From: Candidatus Mediterraneibacter gallistercoris
GTDB lineage: Bacteria > Bacillota_A > Clostridia > Lachnospirales > Lachnospiraceae
Length of the DNA stretch: 11,448 nucleotides
Direction of reading: 5' to 3'
NCBI GenBank assembly: GCA_019119745.1
Contig: DWWI01000104.1
Span: 1 to 11,448, forward strand
The position numbers and the translations under genes were made by a program. This document shows, piece after piece, positions 6,548 through 11,448 of the stretch (within the stretch, counting starts at the first letter, position 1; the number at the start of each line of letters is the position of its first letter). Under the pieces are notes generated by a model that was given only the letters and a program-made list of their open reading frames with translations, searched no databases and was not told the DNA's origin.

Positions 6548-7111
6548 CTATAACTGACCGACCAGATCCAGGCTCGGCTTCAGCGTCTCTGCCCCCGGCT
6601 GCCATTTCGCCGGGCACACCTCATCGCCGTGCTCATATACGAACTGGCACGCCTGCAGTTTGCGCAGCAGCTCATCCGCGTTGCGTCCCACATTTCCCGC
6701 ATTGACCTCATAGGCCGCGATCTTTCCTTCGGGGTTGACGATAAATGTCCCTCTCTCTGCCACGCCGTCTGCCTCAATATAAACCTCAAAATCTCTTGAG
6801 ATCACATGGGTCGGGTCAGCCAGCATGGGATATCCGATCTTTTTGATCCGGTCAGACGCGTCATGCCATGCCTTGTGGACATAGTGGGTATCACAGGATA
6901 CAGAGTAGACTTCGCATCCTGACGCCTGGAATTCCGGGTATTTCTCCGCAAGATCCTCCAGCTCTGTCGGGCACACGAAAGTAAAGTCCGCCGGATAAAA
7001 GAAGAAAATGCTCCATCTGCCCAGCACATCCTCTTTTTTCACTTCTTTGAAAGCTTCGTTGTGATAAGCCTCAACACAAAACTCACCGATTTCTTTGTTG
7101 ATCAATGACAT
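6548..7111 (-). CDS. ahpC: Alkyl hydroperoxide reductase C, typical 2-Cys peroxiredoxin
   Basis: This 187-residue cytosolic enzyme reduces hydrogen peroxide and organic hydroperoxides. The start ATG 7111 is taken rather than the in-frame ATG at 7138 because AAGGAGG (7120-7126) sits 8 bases before it; the product then begins MSLINKEIGEF like E. coli AhpC. The peroxidatic site is DFTFVCPTE (C47, with T44) and the conserved arginine is R120 in ERGTF. The resolving cysteine is C166 in EVCPAKWQPG, and the ending SLDLVGQL is characteristic of the AhpC group. All key residues are present and the length is standard. It is the first gene of a two-gene unit with the AhpF-type reductase 77 bases downstream. 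It has a near-consensus promoter (7164-7192) with a dyad over the likely start site (7142-7161), and no PerR box was recognised. Confidence 0.97.
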   Translation of the reverse strand: MSLINKEIGEFCVEAYHNEAFKEVKKEDVLGRWSIFFFYPADFTFVCPTELEDLAEKYPEFQASGCEVYSVSCDTHYVHKAWHDASDRIKKIGYPMLADPTHVISRDFEVYIEADGVAERGTFIVNPEGKIAAYEVNAGNVGRNADELLRKLQACQFVYEHGDEVCPAKWQPGAETLKPSLDLVGQL

Positions 7112-7141
7112 AGGTAATACCTCCTTAAATGACTTCATTTA

Positions 7142-7161
7142 TTGGTTAGTTGTAACTAATT
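7142..7161. promoter_or_regulatory. Candidate operator in the ahpC promoter, copy 1 of a shared element
   Basis: The 20 bases TTGGTTAGTTGTAACTAATT contain the dyad TTAGTT-GT-AACTAA (7146-7159). They lie just downstream of the ahpC -10 box, covering the likely transcription start. Eighteen of the 20 bases recur at 8093-8112 in the leader of the ABC transporter operon. A repressor bound here would block ahpC transcription. The binding protein is unknown: the TetR regulator encoded between the two copies, a MarR-type protein or a metalloregulator are all possible. Confidence 0.6.
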
Positions 7162-7163
7162 TC

Positions 7164-7192
7164 ATTGTAACTTCAGACAGGGCATGTGTCAA
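7164..7192 (-). promoter_or_regulatory. Sigma-A-type promoter of ahpC
   Basis: On the minus strand a -35 box TTGACA (7192-7187), a 17-base spacer and a -10 box TACAAT (7169-7164) lie 53 bases upstream of the ahpC start codon. The strength of the boxes suggests high expression when not repressed, as expected for a peroxiredoxin. Confidence 0.8.
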
Positions 7193-7287
7193 CAAAAATA
7201 TCAATAATAATAACTTTTATCATTTTTGCTATTCTGCAGCGACTATCTGATCGCCTCTGGTTCTCTTCAGAAGTTCCTGTTTCCCTA

Positions 7288-7316
7288 TTGACAGATCTTC
7301 TCCAGTTGAATATAAT
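7288..7316 (+). promoter_or_regulatory. Consensus sigma-A promoter of the tetR gene at 7397-8026
   Basis: TTGACA (7288-7293), exactly 17 bases, then TATAAT (7311-7316): a perfect match to the housekeeping promoter. The inverted repeat at 7318-7343 starts one base after the -10 box and covers the expected start site. Such a strong promoter for a repressor gene makes sense only if it is tightly autorepressed. It diverges from the ahpC promoter, with about 95 bases between the two -35 boxes in which I see no other signal. Confidence 0.85.
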
Positions 7317-7317
7317 T

Positions 7318-7343
7318 ATAACAGTGTTATGAAACACTGTTAT
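7318..7343. promoter_or_regulatory. Inverted repeat over the tetR start site, candidate operator
   Basis: Two perfect 11-bp arms (ATAACAGTGTT and AACACTGTTAT) are separated by four bases. Each arm is itself nearly palindromic (AACAGTGTT / AACACTGTT), so this may be a pair of adjoining operators about 13 bp apart, bound by two dimers as in several TetR systems. It covers the likely +1 site of the consensus promoter. The likely ligand is the TetR protein encoded 54 bases downstream; this is inferred from position. Confidence 0.7.
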
Positions 7344-7396
7344 GAATTTGAAAGATCTTTTGTGCCGCCGGATGTAAAGGCGGAATGGAGGCTGTT

Positions 7397-8026
7397 ATGG
7401 CAAAACAAATTGAAGGAGTATATGAAGCTGTGCTCGCCTGCGCGAAAAAGGAATTTCTGGAGAAGGGATATAAAGACGCCTCCCTTCGCGTTATCGCGCA
7501 GGCGGCTGGCACAAGTACGGGTTCGATCTACACCCGGTTTAAAGATAAAGCAGGACTGTTCGATGCTATTGTAGGTCCCGCTGCAGATCAGTTGAAAGAT
7601 ATGTTTGTGGAGATCCAGGAGAATTTCCATTCACTGGACGACAGCACACAGGAAGCGGAAATGGGAGAATACACATCCCGTCATCAGATGGAGATGCTGG
7701 AATATATCTATGACCATTTTGATGAGTTCCGTCTGCTTCTGGACTGCTCAGACGGAACCCGGTTTTCCAGTTTTGTTGATGAGCTGGTGGATATTGAAGT
7801 TGAATATACATACAAATATATGGAAGTGATCAATTGTGAAAGTGTAAAATCCGGTGTTGTCACCGAAGACTTCATCCATATCATTGTCACAGCATATTTC
7901 AATGGAATGTTTGAAGTGGTACGCCACAATATGAGCCGCGATGACGCAAGGAAGTTTATCCGGCTGCTCAACCGATACCATATGCAGGGATTCTCCACTG
8001 TTTTCAATCCGGAGATCTCGGAATAA
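7397..8026 (+). CDS. TetR/AcrR-family transcriptional regulator of the ABC operon
   Basis: This 209-residue protein is complete. ATG 7397 is preferred over the in-frame ATG at 7385 because GGAGG (7387-7391) lies five bases before it; the upstream ATG has only a poor site. The DNA-binding domain covers residues about 6-57: YEAVLACAKKEFLEKGYKDA (9-28), the helix-turn-helix LRVIAQAAGTSTGSIYTRF (30-48), then KDKAGLFDAIV. The remaining part is acidic and helical (for example LEYIYDHFDEFRLLLDCSDG) and resembles the ligand domain of TetR proteins next to clostridial ABC pairs, though I cannot name an inducer. It stands 122 bases before two ABC half-transporter genes on the same strand and is preceded by a consensus promoter with a long inverted repeat, so autoregulation and control of the ABC genes are likely. 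It may also affect the divergent ahpC. Confidence 0.9.
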   Translation: MAKQIEGVYEAVLACAKKEFLEKGYKDASLRVIAQAAGTSTGSIYTRFKDKAGLFDAIVGPAADQLKDMFVEIQENFHSLDDSTQEAEMGEYTSRHQMEMLEYIYDHFDEFRLLLDCSDGTRFSSFVDELVDIEVEYTYKYMEVINCESVKSGVVTEDFIHIIVTAYFNGMFEVVRHNMSRDDARKFIRLLNRYHMQGFSTVFNPEISE

Positions 8027-8092
8027 CCGTTACAGTGATAATCAGGCTGTTTCCTGTCCGGTACCGCAGGTGATGGCCTTATTATAAACCGC

Positions 8093-8122
8093 TTGGTTAG
8101 TTCTATCTAATTCAAGTAATAT
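8093..8122 (+). promoter_or_regulatory. Leader of the ABC operon with shared operator copy 2 and possible promoter
   Basis: TTGGTTAGTTCTATCTAATT at 8093-8112 matches the ahpC element (7142-7161) at 18 of 20 positions, in the same orientation on the plus strand. A weak promoter can be read through it: TTGGTT (8093-8098), 18 bases, TAATAT (8117-8122), which would place the operator across the whole promoter. The ATG of the first ABC gene follows at 8149 behind AAGGAGG (8135-8141). The rest of 8027-8092 shows no clear terminator. Confidence 0.55.
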
Positions 8123-8148
8123 ATTTCTAATCACAAGGAGGAATTACA

Positions 8149-9891
8149 ATGCAGCAAAAAAGCCCTATGCTCCGTCTCTGGGAACTGAGCAGCCAGTACC
8201 ACGGCGGCCTGATCCGTGCGGTCATCTCCGCTTCTGTCGGCGTCCTGTGCGGAATGCTGCCTTATTTTGCAGCCGCCAGGATCATCATCGGTCTTATGAA
8301 CGGCAACAGAGAGTCTGGTTTTTATGTATTCTGGTGCATTATGGCATTCGCAGGTTATCTCCTGCGCTCCTGCCTGTATGCCCTTGCTCTTTCCATGTCA
8401 CACAAAGCGACATTTTCCACATTGAAGAGTATCCGGGAACAGATCCTGGCAAAGCTCCCCAGGATGCCGCTGGGAACCGTCATGGACACTTCAAGCGGTG
8501 AGATGAAGCAGATCATCGTAGATCAGGTTGAAAGCATGGAACGCCCTCTGGCACACCTTCTGCCGGAAATGACGTCCAATATCTTCGGACCTGTATGCAT
8601 CTTTATCTACCTGTTCATCCTGGACTGGCGGATGGCTCTCTTATCCCTCGTTTCCCTTCCCGTAGGCATGGCATTTATGATGGCTGTCATGAAAAATTAT
8701 GGAAAACAGTATGAAGGTTCTGTCAAGGTAACGCAGGCTATGAATTCAACCATTGTAGAGTATATCAATGGGATTGAAGTGATCAAGGCGTTCAATCAGG
8801 GAAAAAATTCTTATGCCCGATTTTCTGACCGGGTGCTGGCTAACGCAGCATATTTTTATAACTGGATGAAGAGCTGCCAGCTTCCCGTATCTGTTTCCAA
8901 AGCCGTCGCTCCGACTACCATGATCACCATTCTACCTGCAGGATGGATCATGTATCAGACCGGAACGCTTGGAATGGATATCTTTCTCACCACGATCATC
9001 CTTTCCCTCGGGATCGCAGGCCCTCTTCTGGCCGCCATGGATTTTGTTGACAGTCTGGCGAAAGTGGGAACAACCGTAGATCAGATCGATTCCATACTGA
9101 ACGGGAAAGAACAGCATCACGGAATGACTCCGGTACATGTGGATTCCACAGAAATCCGGGCAGAACACGTCTCTTTTGGTTATCACCAGGATAAGGAGAT
9201 CCTCCACGACATATCCCTGACCATCCCGGAAGGTACCATGACTGCCTTCGTCGGACCTTCCGGCAGCGGGAAATCTACCATAGCAAAGCTCATAGCCGGC
9301 TTCTGGGATGTGGAACAGGGACGGATCCTGCTTGGCGGACACGATCTGAAAGATATCCCTCTCCGGCAGCTTTATGAGCAGACGGCTTTCGTCTCACAGG
9401 ATAACTATCTTTTTGATGAGACCGTACGGGAAAACATCCGCATGGGCCGGCCCGGAACAACAGACAGGGAAGTGGAAGCCGTCGCAAAAGCGGCCGGCTG
9501 CGACGAATTTATCCGCCGTCTGGAAAATGGATACGATACAGTGGTCGGCGGAGGCGGCGCCCATCTCTCCGGAGGGGAACGGCAGAGGATCGCCATCGCA
9601 CGAGCCATGTTAAAGAATGCCCCTGTGGTCATCCTTGACGAAGCCACAGCATACATCGACCCAGAGAATGAGGCGGTAATCCAGCGCGCCGTCGCCCGTC
9701 TGGTAAAAGGCAAAACTGTGATCGTAATCGCCCACCGGCTGTCAACCATTACGGACGCAGATCAGATCTTTGTCATAGAGGACGGCCGTATAGCGGCAAA
9801 TGGTAATCACAGGGAACTTCTTGAGAGCAGTAAACTTTATCAGGAAATGTGGCAGGCACACATTGGCGCAAAGGACGGTGACGCAGCATGA
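8149..9891 (+). CDS. ABC transporter half-protein (permease-ATPase fusion), first subunit
   Basis: This 580-residue membrane protein is complete. Residues 1-310 are a six-helix transmembrane domain of the exporter fold (for example PVCIFIYLFILDWRMALLSL, 148-167, and the intracellular NGIEVIKAFNQG, 207-218). Residues about 335-575 form the ATPase: Walker A GPSGSGKST (369-377), Q-loop Q417, signature LSGGE (473-477), Walker B VVILDE (493-498, catalytic E498) and H-loop H529. All catalytic residues are present. Two details, FWDV after Walker A (385-388) and DEATAYIDPENE (497-508) instead of the common DEATSALD, recall the YbtPQ/IrtAB group, which imports siderophores with an exporter-like fold. 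Multidrug export remains possible. The start has AAGGAGG. It ends in an ATGA overlap with the second subunit, which points to an obligate heterodimer. Confidence 0.92.
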   Translation: MQQKSPMLRLWELSSQYHGGLIRAVISASVGVLCGMLPYFAAARIIIGLMNGNRESGFYVFWCIMAFAGYLLRSCLYALALSMSHKATFSTLKSIREQILAKLPRMPLGTVMDTSSGEMKQIIVDQVESMERPLAHLLPEMTSNIFGPVCIFIYLFILDWRMALLSLVSLPVGMAFMMAVMKNYGKQYEGSVKVTQAMNSTIVEYINGIEVIKAFNQGKNSYARFSDRVLANAAYFYNWMKSCQLPVSVSKAVAPTTMITILPAGWIMYQTGTLGMDIFLTTIILSLGIAGPLLAAMDFVDSLAKVGTTVDQIDSILNGKEQHHGMTPVHVDSTEIRAEHVSFGYHQDKEILHDISLTIPEGTMTAFVGPSGSGKSTIAKLIAGFWDVEQGRILLGGHDLKDIPLRQLYEQTAFVSQDNYLFDETVRENIRMGRPGTTDREVEAVAKAAGCDEFIRRLENGYDTVVGGGGAHLSGGERQRIAIARAMLKNAPVVILDEATAYIDPENEAVIQRAVARLVKGKTVIVIAHRLSTITDADQIFVIEDGRIAANGNHRELLESSKLYQEMWQAHIGAKDGDAA

Positions 9892-11448
9892 TCGAAGTAT
9901 TAAAAAAGATCTGGCATTTTGCTGGAAAAGAACAGAAAAACATCAGCAAATCCATTTTCTGGGGATTTTTCTACGCAGTATTCCATATGTTTCAGGTGGG
10001 GGCTATCTATTATGTAGTGCTTGCTCTTACCGGAGGAGACCATTCTTATCAGGCCACGTGGACCGCTCTGGCGCTTCTCCTGGTCAGTATCGCAGGCCGT
10101 GCCGCCATCAACCGTTTCACTCAGCTACAGCAGACCCACGCCGGATATTTCATGGTGGCGGACCGGCGGATCCAGATCGGTGACAAACTGAAGCGTATCC
10201 CTATGGGGTACTTTAATGATAAAAGCCTGGGCGAGATAACCGGCGTTACAACAACAGTACTGGATGTAGTGGAGACTATGGGACCGGTGGTACTGGTCAG
10301 TATGCTGAGCGGGTTCATTAACGCGCTGGTCTTCATCCTGTGTGTATTTTTCTTTGACTGGCGGATCGGGCTCCTTGCTCTGGCGGGAACGATCCTGTAT
10401 CTGTGTGTCACCTCCGCTATGGAACGCAGATCTGCACAGGTAACTCCCCACCGGCAGGAATCCGAAGCAAGACTGGTAGACGCGGTACTGGAACAGATCC
10501 AGGGAATGAGTGTGATCAAATCCTTCAACCTGACCGGGAAAGGGGATAAGCGGGTGCGTGATGCCCTGGAATACAACCGGGAAAGCAACCTGAACATCGA
10601 GCGTCTGTTCACGCCCTACAACATTGCCCAGGAAATGAGCCTGCATCTGTTCTCCGTGCTGATCATGGGAGCTGCAGTGCTGTTCTGCCTGAACGGTTCC
10701 ATGCCACTGGCCGACGCACTGATGACTGTCATCATCTCCTTCCTCGTCTTCTCCCAGATCCAGTCTGCAGGAAGTGCAGCCGCAGGTCTGCGCGTTGTCG
10801 GCAGTTCCATTGACCATGCAGATCAGATCAACGGGATCCGGGAAATGGATGACAAAGGAAGGGAAATACATCCCCAAAAGCATGATATTTCTATGGAACA
10901 CGTAGATTTTTCCTACGACAGCAAGCCGATCCTGAAAAATGTCTCCTTGGCCATTCCCGATAAGACAACGACTGCGATCGTAGGACCCAGTGGATCCGGG
11001 AAGACCACTCTTTGCAACCTGATCGCACGCTTCTGGGATGTGGATCACGGTTCTATACGAATCGGAGATGCAGATGTCAGGGAATACACTTTGGAATCTT
11101 TGATGAATCAGATCAGCATGGTATTCCAGAAAGTATATCTCTTCGCAGATACCATTGAAAACAATATTAAATTCGGCCGTCCCGACGCAACCCATGAACA
11201 GGTAGTCGAAGCGGCCAGAAAAGCCTGCTGCCATGATTTTATTGAAGCGCTTCCCGACGGATACAACACGGTGATCGGCGAAGGCGGGGCTACCCTCTCC
11301 GGCGGCGAAAAACAGAGGATCTCCATCGCCCGGGCCATACTGAAAGACTCTCCCATCATCATCTTCGATGAGGCAACCGCAAATGTGGATCCGGAAAATG
11401 AAGATAAGCTTCAGAAAGCAATGGAGGAACTGATGCGGGATAAGACGA
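9888..11448 (+). CDS. ABC transporter half-protein (permease-ATPase fusion), second subunit, cut by window edge
   Basis: The frame is open from ATG 9888 to the window end, 520 whole codons, overlapping the stop of the first subunit by ATGA; translational coupling fits a heterodimer. Residues 1-315 are the transmembrane domain (SIFWGFFYAVFHMFQVGAIY, 22-41; FILCVFFFDWRIGLLAL, 149-165; GMSVIKSFNLTG, 206-217). The ATPase starts near 335: Walker A GPSGSGKTT (366-374), Q-loop Q414, signature LSGGE (470-474), Walker B IIIFDE (490-495, catalytic E495) and D-loop DPENE (501-505). The H-loop and about 55-65 C-terminal residues lie outside the window. It shares FWDV (382-385) and the DEATA-xx-DPENE form with the first subunit, so both ATP sites look competent, unlike heterodimers with one degenerate site. 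It is typically annotated as a multidrug ABC transporter; siderophore-type import is the alternative. Confidence 0.92.
   Translation, partial: MIEVLKKIWHFAGKEQKNISKSIFWGFFYAVFHMFQVGAIYYVVLALTGGDHSYQATWTALALLLVSIAGRAAINRFTQLQQTHAGYFMVADRRIQIGDKLKRIPMGYFNDKSLGEITGVTTTVLDVVETMGPVVLVSMLSGFINALVFILCVFFFDWRIGLLALAGTILYLCVTSAMERRSAQVTPHRQESEARLVDAVLEQIQGMSVIKSFNLTGKGDKRVRDALEYNRESNLNIERLFTPYNIAQEMSLHLFSVLIMGAAVLFCLNGSMPLADALMTVIISFLVFSQIQSAGSAAAGLRVVGSSIDHADQINGIREMDDKGREIHPQKHDISMEHVDFSYDSKPILKNVSLAIPDKTTTAIVGPSGSGKTTLCNLIARFWDVDHGSIRIGDADVREYTLESLMNQISMVFQKVYLFADTIENNIKFGRPDATHEQVVEAARKACCHDFIEALPDGYNTVIGEGGATLSGGEKQRISIARAILKDSPIIIFDEATANVDPENEDKLQKAMEELMRDKT

Noticed and set aside
7142..7161. 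Standard IdeR/DtxR iron box
   Set aside because: The TTAG and CTAA parts are six bases apart, which does not match the TTAGGTTAG-S-CTAACCTAA layout, so a classical site is not supported even if a related regulator remains possible.
7142..7200. PerR or Fur box in the ahpC promoter
   Set aside because: The TTAGTTGTAACTAA dyad does not fit the TTATAAT-N-ATTATAA pattern of PerR/Fur boxes in Firmicutes.
8056..8070. CGGTACCG palindrome after the second tetR gene
   Set aside because: It is a plain 8-bp palindrome without a loop or T-run; expected by chance and not a terminator.
10125..11234. Long open frame (369 codons) on the minus strand opposite the second ABC gene
   Set aside because: It is antisense to a clear ABC transporter, shows no recognisable motifs and has a low-complexity, histidine/glutamine-rich composition typical of a shadow frame.

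Overview
The window looks like chromosomal DNA of an anaerobic Firmicute, most likely a gut Lachnospiraceae/Clostridia member. This is inferred from near-balanced base composition, strong AGGAGG-type ribosome binding sites, consensus sigma-A promoters (TTGACA, 17-base spacer, TATAAT-like) and the protein families present. No rRNA, tRNA, CRISPR array or insertion sequence was seen.

Left part (1-4700) is a regulator-rich corridor in which the transport genes are broken. On the minus strand lie a TetR regulator (1893-2462), a MATE efflux gene with an internal deletion and frameshift (671-1809), and the 5' part of an AraC-type regulator cut by the window edge (1-507). Matching 17-bp dyads (AATGAA-N5-TTCATT) precede both tetR and the MATE gene, so the TetR protein probably represses both. 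Divergently on the plus strand an intact cupin-type AraC regulator (2636-3478) overlaps an EamA/DMT transporter that carries an internal in-frame deletion and a frameshift (3471-4213). A C-terminal piece of an FtsX-like ABC permease (4241-4696, minus) follows.

Middle part (4806-7111, minus) is a peroxide-defence pair: a typical 2-Cys peroxiredoxin AhpC followed by a 554-residue flavoprotein. The flavoprotein has a thioredoxin reductase body in front and the AhpF N-terminal double thioredoxin fold at its C-terminus, a rearranged AhpF. AhpC would reduce peroxides and the flavoprotein would recharge it from NAD(P)H.

Right part (7288-11448, plus) is a second TetR regulator with a consensus promoter and an 11-bp-arm inverted repeat over its likely start site. 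It is followed by two translationally coupled half-transporters (TMD-NBD ABC proteins), the second cut by the window edge. Sequence traits of both NBDs suggest the YbtPQ/IrtAB-like group, which includes siderophore importers built like exporters, but drug export is not excluded.

The most notable non-coding signal is a 20-bp near-identical element (18/20) that sits just downstream of the -10 box of the ahpC promoter and again in the leader of the ABC operon. It suggests that peroxide defence and the ABC transporter share one regulator.
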